Positions 24,763-32,193 of a stretch of 64,000 nucleotides of DNA are shown here, in pieces. Position 1 is the stretch's first letter; every line of letters starts with the position of its first letter. This DNA is from Burkholderiales bacterium RIFCSPLOWO2_12_FULL_65_40 (GTDB lineage: Bacteria > Pseudomonadota > Gammaproteobacteria > Burkholderiales > Burkholderiaceae_C): assembly GCA_001770955.1 (NCBI GenBank), contig MESL01000002.1, forward strand, positions 98,529 to 162,528. The letters are read 5' to 3'. The notes under the pieces are model-generated. The model was not told where the DNA came from, ran no database searches, and worked only from the letters and a program-made list of their open reading frames with translations. Made by a program: the position numbers and the translations under genes.

Positions 24763-25640
24763 ACCACAAGCCAGTCGCGAAAAAGCTGCAAGGCCTCCGA
24801 CCCCGGCCTGTGCTGGGGCCGCACGAACCAGTAGCCCTGCGTGCCAGGCAGCTCCTGCGGGTGCGCCTGCACCACCTGCCCCAGTGCCAAGGCTTCCTGC
24901 GCGAGCAGCAGCGGCACCAGGCCCACACCCAGGCCCGCAGCGGCTGCGGCGATGACCATGGAGAACAGCTCGTAGCGCGGTCCGCGCGAGGCGTGCAGCG
25001 TGTAGTGCCAGCCACGCTCGGCATACCAGTCGCGCCAGGCATGCGCGCGCGAGGCCAGCGTGAGGTGCGGGCAGTGCAGCCACGCGGCCTCGTCGTGCAG
25101 GGCGTGCGCGGCGGCGTACTGCGGGCTGCACACGGGCACGCACGGCCCCTCGGGCACCACCATGCAGCCCTGGGTATCGGGCCAGAGCCGGTCACCGTAG
25201 TAAATGGCGGCGTCGAAGCCGCTCTCGTCAAAGGCGAAAACCTCCGAGCGCACCGACAGATTGAGTGTGATGCGCGGGTGTAGCGCCGCAAACTGCGGCA
25301 GGCGCGGAATGAGCCACTGCGTGCAGAAGGTGGACACCACCGCCAGGTGCAGCACATAGCCCTCCTCGCGGCCGACCCGAATTTCCTGCGTGTCACGCTC
25401 GATCTGCTCCAGGTGCAGGCGGATGCGCGCCGCGTAGCTGCGGCCGGTGTCGGTCAACAGCAGGCGGCGACGCGCGCGCAGAAACAGCGTCACGCCCAGG
25501 CGCTCTTCGAGCGCTGCCACATGGCGGCTCACCGCGCTGGGGGTGAGCGCCAGTTCCTCGGCCGCACGCGAAAAGCTCTGCAGCCGTGCGGACGCCTCAA
25601 AGGCCTGCAGTACCCCGAGGCTGGGGATGTCCTTGCGCAT
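24738..25640 (-). CDS. LysR-type regulator, divergent from the ALDH operon
   Basis: 300 aa. Helix-turn-helix at residues 7-65 (LGVLQAFEASARLQSFSRAA, LTPSAVSRHVAALEERLGVT), GcvA-like effector domain after ~90 (LHLAVVSTFCTQWLIPRLPQ). It is read away from the aldehyde dehydrogenase with 148 nt between them, the usual arrangement for a LysR regulator and its target. An imperfect palindrome GTTTT-N10-AAAAC lies directly upstream of the start (about 25643-25662) and could be its binding site. Its 3' end overlaps the GlcD-like gene tail to tail by 25 bp. Confidence 0.86.
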   Translation of the reverse strand: MRKDIPSLGVLQAFEASARLQSFSRAAEELALTPSAVSRHVAALEERLGVTLFLRARRRLLLTDTGRSYAARIRLHLEQIERDTQEIRVGREEGYVLHLAVVSTFCTQWLIPRLPQFAALHPRITLNLSVRSEVFAFDESGFDAAIYYGDRLWPDTQGCMVVPEGPCVPVCSPQYAAAHALHDEAAWLHCPHLTLASRAHAWRDWYAERGWHYTLHASRGPRYELFSMVIAAAAAGLGVGLVPLLLAQEALALGQVVQAHPQELPGTQGYWFVRPQHRPGSEALQLFRDWLVVQARPSAP

Positions 25641-25788
25641 GGTTTTTAGTATTCGTAAAACTCAACAACCATGGAGGATAAAGCAGTTGTTGCGTGCACT
25701 GAACGCAATTACCATGCAAGCCATTCCCTGCCTTCGCCGTGCGTGGCGAACCGCAGGGATCTTCTTCGTCTCACCTTTCTGGCCGTCC

Positions 25789-27321
25789 ATGACCGTTTCC
25801 TCCCGCACTCTTTTCGACACCGTTTTGCAGCAACTGGGCCTGGATCTGGCCCCTTGGCAAGGCCAGGGCCTGAACGTGCGCGCACCCCGCGACGGCGCCG
25901 TGTACGCCCAGCTCGCCAGCCACACCAGCGCGCAGGCCCAGGCGCTCATCGAGGGCGCGCACGCCGCCTTCCTGCAGTGGCGCGCCACGCCCGCACCCGT
26001 GCGCGGTGAACTGGTGCGCCGCCTGGGCCAGAAGCTGCGCCAGCACAAGGAGGCGCTGGGCCTGCTGGTGTCGCTGGAGGCCGGCAAGGTGCGCTCCGAA
26101 GGGCTGGGCGAGGTGCAGGAGATGATCGACATCTGCGACTTCGCCGTGGGCCTGTCGCGCCAGTTGCATGGCCTGACGATTGCCAGCGAACGCCCCGGCC
26201 ACCGCATGATGGAAACCTGGCACCCGGTGGGTGTAGTCGGCGTGATCTCGGCCTTCAACTTCCCCGTGGCCGTGTGGGCCTGGAACGCCGCGCTGGCCCT
26301 GGTGTGCGGCAACGCGGTGGCCTGGAAGCCGTCGGAAAAAACCCCGCTGTGCGCCATTGCCTGCCACCACCTGCTGCAGCAGACGCTGGATGAATTTGCC
26401 GCCGAACAAGGCGTGGCCGCCCCCAACGGTTTGGCCACGCTGCTGCTGGGCGGGCGCGAGATGGGCGAGCTGCTGGCGCGCTCGCCGCGCGTGCCCGTGC
26501 TCAGCGCCACCGGCAGCACGCGCATGGGCCGGGCCGTGGCGGTGGACGTGGCACAGCGCTTTGGCCGCAGCATTCTGGAACTGGGCGGCAACAACGCGAT
26601 GGTGGTGATGCCCAGCGCCGACCTGGAGCTGGCCGCGCGCGCCATCACCTTCGCCGCCGTGGGCACGGCGGGCCAGCGCTGCACCACGCTGCGCCGCCTC
26701 ATCGTGCACCGCGACGTGGCCGCGCCGCTGCTGGCACGGCTGGAGAAGATCTACGCCAGCGTGCGCGTGGGCGACCCACTGGAGGACGGGGTGCTCGTCG
26801 GCCCGCTGGTGGACCGCGCATCGTTCGAGCAGATGCAGAGCGCCCTGGCACAGGCGCGTGAACAGGGCGGCACCGTGCAGGGCGGCGAGCGCGAATGCCA
26901 GACCCTGGGCGAGGACGCCTGGTACGCCCGCCCGGCCCTGGTGCGCATGCCCGCGCAAAGCGCCGTGGTGCAGCACGAGACCTTCGCGCCCATCCTCTAT
27001 GTGCTGACCTGCACCAGCCTGGAAGAAGCCATCGCCTTGCAGAACGGCGTGCCCCAGGGCCTGTCGTCCGCCATCTTCACCACCGACCTGCGCGAGGCCG
27101 AGCGCTTCCTCGCCAGCACGGGCAGCGACTGCGGCATTGCCAACGTGAACATCGGCACCTCGGGCGCCGAGATCGGCGGCGCCTTCGGCGGCGAGAAGGA
27201 AACGGGCGGCGGCCGCGAATCGGGCTCCGACGCCTGGAAGGGCTACATGCGCCGCGCGACCAACACCATCAACTACAGCGATGCCCTGCCCCTGGCGCAG
27301 GGCGTGCGCTTCGACGTGTAG
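25789..27321 (+). CDS. Aldehyde dehydrogenase, ALDH7/AmaB-like
   Basis: 510 aa from MTVSSRTLFDTVLQQLGLDL; earlier in-frame starts lack family similarity. NAD-dependent ALDH fold: PVGVVGVISAFNFPVAVWAW (NAD-site asparagine), WKPSEKTPLC, ILELGGNNAMVV with the general-base Glu, and AAVGTAGQRCTTLRRL with the catalytic Cys near residue 290. The GGNNA and FGGEKETGGGRESGSDAWK patterns are typical of ALDH7 enzymes, which oxidise alpha-aminoadipic semialdehyde in lysine/pipecolate breakdown. It heads an operon with a flavin oxidase and a ThDP enzyme, facing a LysR gene. Confidence 0.87.
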   Translation: MTVSSRTLFDTVLQQLGLDLAPWQGQGLNVRAPRDGAVYAQLASHTSAQAQALIEGAHAAFLQWRATPAPVRGELVRRLGQKLRQHKEALGLLVSLEAGKVRSEGLGEVQEMIDICDFAVGLSRQLHGLTIASERPGHRMMETWHPVGVVGVISAFNFPVAVWAWNAALALVCGNAVAWKPSEKTPLCAIACHHLLQQTLDEFAAEQGVAAPNGLATLLLGGREMGELLARSPRVPVLSATGSTRMGRAVAVDVAQRFGRSILELGGNNAMVVMPSADLELAARAITFAAVGTAGQRCTTLRRLIVHRDVAAPLLARLEKIYASVRVGDPLEDGVLVGPLVDRASFEQMQSALAQAREQGGTVQGGERECQTLGEDAWYARPALVRMPAQSAVVQHETFAPILYVLTCTSLEEAIALQNGVPQGLSSAIFTTDLREAERFLASTGSDCGIANVNIGTSGAEIGGAFGGEKETGGGRESGSDAWKGYMRRATNTINYSDALPLAQGVRFDV

Positions 27322-27327
27322 AGGCGA

Positions 27328-27436
27328 ACACCCCCTGAGTCGCTTCGCGCCTTTCCCCCCTCTCCTGCAGGAGGGGACGCACCCGGTGGCCGGGCAAAGC
27401 CCGCTCCACGGGTGCCCTGGTCTGGCGCGGCGCCCC
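27328..27436 (+). repeat. C-rich dispersed repeat, copy 2
   Basis: Starts CACCCCCTGAGTCGCTTCGC and continues GCCTTTCCCCCCTCTCC, TGCAGGAGGGGACGC, aligning with the copy at 41470. It contains the palindrome CTCCTGCAGGAG and a GCCGGGC/GCCCGCTC block. It fills most of the 138-nt gap between the ALDH and flavin-oxidase genes, so those two may not be tightly coupled. Confidence 0.7.
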
Positions 27437-27459
27437 AGTCATCCAAAGATGGGCAGCCC

Positions 27460-28656
27460 ATGACTTCTCCCCTCTCGCACGCGCCCATCGCCATCATCGG
27501 CGGCGGGGCGATCGGCAGCGCCATCGCCTGCTTTCTCACACAGCAGGCGCCAGGGCAGAGCGTGGTTGTGGTCGAGCGCGACCCGAGCTATGCACGGGCC
27601 TCGTCGGCACTGTCGGCCGGCTCGATCCGGCAGCAGTTCTCCAGCCCGATCAACATCGCCATTTCGCAGTTCGGCATTGAATTCCTGCGCGACATTGGCG
27701 CGCGGCTGCAGGTGGGCGGCGAACGCCCGGACATCGGTCTGGTCGAAGCAGGCTACCTCTATCTGGCCAGCCCGGCGGGCGAGGCCGTGCTGCGCGCCAA
27801 CCACGCCGTGCAGCGCGGCATGAACGCCGACGTGGCCTTGCTGACGCCCGGGCAGCTCCGCGATCGCTTCCCCTGGCTCGCCACGGACGGCATCGCGCTT
27901 GGCTCGCTGGGTCTGTCCAGCGAAGGCTGGTTCGACGGCTACAGCCTGCTGCAGGCCCTGCGCCGCAAGGCACTGGCCCAGGGCGTGCGATATGTGCAGG
28001 GCGAGGCGGTGGGCGTGGACACCCAGGCCCACGCAGGCGTGCAGCACGTCACCGCGCTGCGCCTGGCGGATGGCGAGCGGCTGGAGTGCAGCGCTGTGGT
28101 CAACGCCGCAGGCCCCTGGGCTCGCGTGGTGGCTCAGTGGCTGGGTATCGATTTGCCGGTGCATGCACGGCGCCGCACGGTGTTTCACTTCACCTGCCCC
28201 GAGGCGCTGCCGCACTGTCCGCTGCTCATTGACACCTCGGGCATCTGGCTGCGGCCCGAAGGCGCGGGCTTCATCGCGGGCTTCAGCCCGTCTGAAGAAG
28301 AAGACCTGGACGACCTGCCGCTCGAACCCGACCATGCGGCGTTCGAAAACCACGTCTGGCCTCTGCTGGCGCAGCGGATACCGGCCTTCGAGGCGCTGCG
28401 CCTGCGCAGCACCTGGGCCGGGTATTACGAGATGAATCGCTTCGACCACAACGGCATCGTCGGCCGCCACCCGGCCTGCGACAACCTGTATTTCGCCAAC
28501 GGCTTCTCGGGCCACGGCCTGCAGCAATGCCCCGCCATCGGACGCGGCGTTGCCGAGCTCCTCCTCACCGGCGACTGGCAAACGCTGGACCTCGAGCCGC
28601 TGGCCTTCCAGCGCCTTCTCGATAACCGCCCCCTGCTCGAACGCAATGTCATCTGA
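27460..28656 (+). CDS. FAD-dependent amino-acid oxidase/dehydrogenase (DAO family)
   Basis: 398 aa from MTSPLSHAPIAIIGGGAIGS; the track ORF starts in the repeat. N-terminal Rossmann motif GGGAIGSAIACFL, then SSALSAGSIRQQFSSPINI and the C-terminal NRFDHNGIVGRHP and FANGFSGHGLQQCPAIGRGV, as in sarcosine- and D-amino-acid-oxidase-like flavoproteins. Cytoplasmic, no signal. With the upstream ALDH7 this fits oxidation of a cyclic or secondary amine (for example pipecolate) followed by semialdehyde oxidation; the substrate is inference. Its last 11 bp overlap the start of the ThDP enzyme. Confidence 0.83.
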   Translation: MTSPLSHAPIAIIGGGAIGSAIACFLTQQAPGQSVVVVERDPSYARASSALSAGSIRQQFSSPINIAISQFGIEFLRDIGARLQVGGERPDIGLVEAGYLYLASPAGEAVLRANHAVQRGMNADVALLTPGQLRDRFPWLATDGIALGSLGLSSEGWFDGYSLLQALRRKALAQGVRYVQGEAVGVDTQAHAGVQHVTALRLADGERLECSAVVNAAGPWARVVAQWLGIDLPVHARRRTVFHFTCPEALPHCPLLIDTSGIWLRPEGAGFIAGFSPSEEEDLDDLPLEPDHAAFENHVWPLLAQRIPAFEALRLRSTWAGYYEMNRFDHNGIVGRHPACDNLYFANGFSGHGLQQCPAIGRGVAELLLTGDWQTLDLEPLAFQRLLDNRPLLERNVI

Positions 28657-30340
28657 TACCCCCACCCCCTCCACGCCACGCACCGGCGGCCAGATCCTTG
28701 TCGATCAGCTGGTGCTGCACGGCGTGCAGCACATCTTCTGCGTGCCCGGCGAGAGCTACCTCGCCGTGCTCGACGCGCTGCACGACGCACCCATAGCCCT
28801 CACCGTCTGCCGCCAGGAGGGCGGCGCGGCCATGATGGCCGAGGCCCACGGCAAGCTCACCGGACGGCCCGGCGTGTGCTTCGTCACGCGCGGCCCCGGT
28901 GCCACCAACGCGGCGGCCGGCGTGCACATCGCCATGCAGGACTCCACGCCCATGGTGCTGTTCGTCGGCCAGATCGAGCGCGGCGCACGCGGGCGCGAGG
29001 CCTTCCAGGAAGTGGACTACCGCGCCGCCTTCGGGCCGCTGGCCAAGTGGGCCACCGAAGTGGATGACGCGCGCCGCCTGCCCGAGATCGTCGCGCGCGC
29101 CTTCAGCGTGGCCTGCAGCGGGCGCCCCGGCCCGGTGGTGGTGGCCTTGCCAGAGGACATGCTGACCGAGCGTGCCGAAGTTTCCGACGCGCGAGCGCTC
29201 CAGCCCATCGAGAGCGCGCCCAGCCCGGCGCAGATGGCGCAACTGCTCGAACGTCTGCGCCAGGCGCGCAACCCGGTGGCCATCGTCGGCGGCAGCCGCT
29301 GGAACGCCGAGGCCGTGGCCCGCTTCCAGGATTTCGCCGCTGCCCACGCCCTGCCCGTGGCCTGCTCGTTCCGCCGCCAGATGCTGTTCGACCACCAGCA
29401 CCCCTGCTACGCGGGCGACCTGGGCCTGGGCGTGAACCCTGCGCTGCTCGCGCGCATCCGCGCGGCCGACCTGCTGCTGCTCGTGGGCGGGCGCCTGTCG
29501 GAAGTGCCCTCGCAGGGCTACACCCTGCTCGACATCCCCACGCCGCAGATCCCGCTGGTGCATGTGCACCCCGACCCCGATGAGCTCGGCCGCGTGTACC
29601 AGGCGCAGTTCCCCGTGAACGCAACTCCCACGGCCTTCTGCGCCGCGCTGCCCACACAGGCCGCGCAAGCGCCCAGTGCCGAACGCCAGCAGGCCGTGCA
29701 GGCAGCGCACGCTGCCTACCTGGCCTGGAGCGACCCGGCCCCCATCCGCATCCCCGGCGACCTGCAGATGGGCGCGGTGATGCAGCACCTGCGCGAGGCG
29801 CTGCCGCAAGACACGGTGTTCTGCAACGGCGCGGGCAACTTCGCCACCTGGGTGCACCGCTTCTGGCCGTTCCGCCAGTTCGGCACGCAGCTCGCGCCCA
29901 CCAGCGGGAGCATGGGCTACGGCCTGCCCGCCGGCGTGGGCGCGCAGCGCCTGTGGCCCGAGCGCACGGTGGTGGTGTTTGCGGGCGACGGCGACTTCCT
30001 CATGCACGGCCAGGAATTCGCCACCGCCGTGCAGTACCAGCTGCCCCTCATCGTGGTGCTGCTGGACAACGGCATGTACGGCACGATCCGCATGCACCAG
30101 GAGCGCGAGTACCCGCGCCGCATCAGCGGCACGGCCTTGCAGAACCCTGATTTCGCCGCCTACGCCCAGGCCTTCGGCGGCCACGGCGCGCGCGTGGAAC
30201 GCACGGAGGAATTCGCCCCCGCCCTGGCCCGCCTGCGCGCACAGGCCCAGGCCACGCGCCTACCGGTGCTGCTGCACTGCCTGATCGACCCGGAGGCGAT
30301 CACGCCCACCAGGTCGTTGAGCCAGATACGGGGAAGCTGA
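28646..30340 (+). CDS. ThDP-dependent enzyme, acetolactate-synthase-like
   Basis: 564 aa from MSSDTPTPSTPRTGGQ; overlaps the upstream stop by 11 bp, so translationally coupled. Three-domain ThDP fold: FCVPGESYLAVLDAL and CRQEGGAAMMAEAHGKLTGR (PYR domain with catalytic Glu), central domain ~195-330, and PP domain with AGDGDFLMHGQEFATAVQYQ then LLDNGMYGTIRMHQ (GDG-N Mg site). It lacks clear acetolactate-specific context (no ilvN partner). A decarboxylase or carboligase acting on a 2-oxoacid made by the same operon is the simplest reading. Confidence 0.83.
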   Translation: MSSDTPTPSTPRTGGQILVDQLVLHGVQHIFCVPGESYLAVLDALHDAPIALTVCRQEGGAAMMAEAHGKLTGRPGVCFVTRGPGATNAAAGVHIAMQDSTPMVLFVGQIERGARGREAFQEVDYRAAFGPLAKWATEVDDARRLPEIVARAFSVACSGRPGPVVVALPEDMLTERAEVSDARALQPIESAPSPAQMAQLLERLRQARNPVAIVGGSRWNAEAVARFQDFAAAHALPVACSFRRQMLFDHQHPCYAGDLGLGVNPALLARIRAADLLLLVGGRLSEVPSQGYTLLDIPTPQIPLVHVHPDPDELGRVYQAQFPVNATPTAFCAALPTQAAQAPSAERQQAVQAAHAAYLAWSDPAPIRIPGDLQMGAVMQHLREALPQDTVFCNGAGNFATWVHRFWPFRQFGTQLAPTSGSMGYGLPAGVGAQRLWPERTVVVFAGDGDFLMHGQEFATAVQYQLPLIVVLLDNGMYGTIRMHQEREYPRRISGTALQNPDFAAYAQAFGGHGARVERTEEFAPALARLRAQAQATRLPVLLHCLIDPEAITPTRSLSQIRGS

Positions 30341-30355
30341 AACTCGGCAAGCACA

Positions 30356-30422
30356 GATTGCTATCTATTTGATAGCTATTTGCGCTTATTTATTGGGCGC
30401 TGGAGGCCCATTTCATTCAAAA
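30356..30422 (-). repeat. Dispersed hairpin repeat, copy E
   Basis: Read on the minus strand: TTTTGAATGAAATGGGCCTC, CAGCGCCCAATAAATAAGCG, CAAATAGCTATCAAATAG. It lies between convergent ThDP-enzyme and ogt genes. The TGA of TTTTGAATGA is the ogt stop codon, exactly as copy D ends the LysR gene. Confidence 0.82.
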
Positions 30423-30949
30423 CCCTCGGCCACCCAATCGCGCTGTGCCGCAGTGCCTTCCAGCGCCAGCAGCGCCCGCTTGCGCGGCAGGCCACCGCCA
30501 AAGCCGGTGAGGCTGCCGTCGCTGCCGATCACGCGGTGGCAGGGAACGATGATGGAGACCTTGTTCTGCCCGTTGGCCGCCGCCACGGCGCGCGTGGCGC
30601 TGGGGCGGGCGATGGCGCGGGCTTGGCTTGCGTAGCTGCGCGTCTGCCCATAGGGGATGGCGAGCAGGGCCTGCCAGGCGCTGCGCTGGAAAGGGGTGCC
30701 CACCAGGTCCAGCGGCACGCCAAAGCGCTGGCGTTGCCCGGCGAAATATTCGGCGAGCTCCTGCGCTGTCTGCGCCAGCACCGCGCTATCGCCCGGCTGC
30801 ACCGGGCCGCCACGCGCGGCCTCGACCTGGGCCAACTCGCGCTGCATGCCGCCCTGGCCCACGAACTCCAGCAGGCACAGGCCCTGGGGCGAGGCAACGG
30901 CCAGCATCTCGCCCAAGGGGGTGGAGAACTGGCGCGAGCGCAAGGCCAT
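30413..30949 (-). CDS. ogt: Methylated-DNA--protein-cysteine methyltransferase
   Basis: 178 aa from MALRSRQFSTPLGEMLAVAS. Removes alkyl groups from O6-alkylguanine or O4-alkylthymine in DNA by irreversible transfer to its own cysteine. The active site IIVPCHRVIGSDGSLTGFGG is intact near residues 137-156, and the helix-turn-helix GTPFQRSAWQALLAIPYGQT precedes it. No AdaA-type regulator domain is attached, so Ogt rather than Ada. It starts 13 nt after the aminotransferase stop. The last residues GFE and the stop come from repeat copy E. Confidence 0.9.
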   Translation of the reverse strand: MALRSRQFSTPLGEMLAVASPQGLCLLEFVGQGGMQRELAQVEAARGGPVQPGDSAVLAQTAQELAEYFAGQRQRFGVPLDLVGTPFQRSAWQALLAIPYGQTRSYASQARAIARPSATRAVAAANGQNKVSIIVPCHRVIGSDGSLTGFGGGLPRKRALLALEGTAAQRDWVAEGFE

Positions 30950-30962
30950 GGGCCGGGGGTGG

Positions 30963-32093
30963 TCAGGCGATACGGTCGAGCGCGGTGCGCAGGTGGCCCA
31001 CCGTGCGCTCCACGTTGTGCCACTTCTCCAGCCCGAACAGGCCGATGCGGAAGCTCTTGAAGTCCGGCCCCTCGTCGCACTGCAGCGGCACGCCCGAGGC
31101 CGTCTGCAGGCCCACGGCGGCGAACTTGCTGGCGTTCTGGATGCCAGGGTCTGTGGTGTAGCTGACCACCACGCCGGGCGCCTTCCAGCCTTCGGCCGCC
31201 ACGCTGGGGAAGCCGCGCGATTCGAGCAGCGCGCGCACCTGTGCGCCCAGTTCGATCTGCTCCTGGCGCACCTTGGCAAAGCCGTATTCCCGCGTCTCCT
31301 GCATCACGTCGCGCAGGCGCACCAGCGCGTCGGTGGGCATGGTGGTGTGGTAGGCGTGCTGGCCTTTTTCGTAGCCTTCGGCGATCTGCATCCACTTCTT
31401 CAGGTCGCAGGCGAAGCTGCTGCTGGTCGTGCCGTCGATGGCCTGGCGCGCGCGCTCGGACAGCATCACCATGGCGCAGCAGGGCGAGCCGCTCCAGCCT
31501 TTTTGCGGCGCACTGATGAGGACGTCCACGCCCGTAGCCTGCATGTCCACCCACATGGCGCCCGACGCAATGCAGTCGAGCACGAACAGCGCGCCCACTT
31601 CGTGCGCGGCGGCGCTCACGGTGCGGATGTAGTCGTCGGAGAGGATGATGCCGCTGGCCGTCTCCACATGCGGCGCGAACACCACCTTGGGCTGCTCGGC
31701 GCGGATGGTGGCCGCCACTTCCTCGGCCGGGCACGGTGCCCAGGGGGCTTGCGGGCCTTCGCCCTGCTTGCGTGCCTTGCAGACCACGGCGCCGCCGCCC
31801 AGGCCGGCGTCGGCATCGAAGATCTGGCTCCAGCGGAAGCTGAACCAGCCGTTGCGCACGATCAGCACCTTCTGCTTGTTGGCGAACTGGCGCGCCACGG
31901 CTTCCATGCCAAAGGTGCCGCTGCCCGGCACGAGGACGGCGGTGTGGGCGTGGTAGACCTCCTTGAGCGTGGCCAGGATGTCCTGCATGACGCCGGTAAA
32001 GCGCTTGGACATGTGGTTGAGCGCGCGGTCGGTGTAGACGACCGAGAATTCGAGCAAGCCGTCGGGATCGATGTCGGGCAGAAGGCCGGGCAT
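30963..32093 (-). CDS. Class V aminotransferase (alanine/serine--glyoxylate type)
   Basis: 376 aa. PLP fold type I: PGSGTFGMEAVARQF near residue 56, ALFVLDCIASGAMWVDMQ with the cofactor Asp, and ISAPQKGWSGSPCCAMV with the Schiff-base Lys near 198. The C-terminal FRIGLFGLEKWHNVERTV carries the substrate-carboxylate Arg. Family members transfer amino groups to glyoxylate or pyruvate in the cytoplasm. It could connect with the GlcD-like glycolate oxidase in glyoxylate handling, although the two are not adjacent. Followed closely by ogt. Confidence 0.86.
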   Translation of the reverse strand: MPGLLPDIDPDGLLEFSVVYTDRALNHMSKRFTGVMQDILATLKEVYHAHTAVLVPGSGTFGMEAVARQFANKQKVLIVRNGWFSFRWSQIFDADAGLGGGAVVCKARKQGEGPQAPWAPCPAEEVAATIRAEQPKVVFAPHVETASGIILSDDYIRTVSAAAHEVGALFVLDCIASGAMWVDMQATGVDVLISAPQKGWSGSPCCAMVMLSERARQAIDGTTSSSFACDLKKWMQIAEGYEKGQHAYHTTMPTDALVRLRDVMQETREYGFAKVRQEQIELGAQVRALLESRGFPSVAAEGWKAPGVVVSYTTDPGIQNASKFAAVGLQTASGVPLQCDEGPDFKSFRIGLFGLEKWHNVERTVGHLRTALDRIA

Positions 32094-32193
32094 GGGAGGT
32101 ACTCCGTAGATAGGGGACGTGAGCGCCGAACCCGGACGCGGGTGCGGCTGGTAACAAGCGTTTCAGCTTAGCACGCCCATTGCTCTCAAAGAC

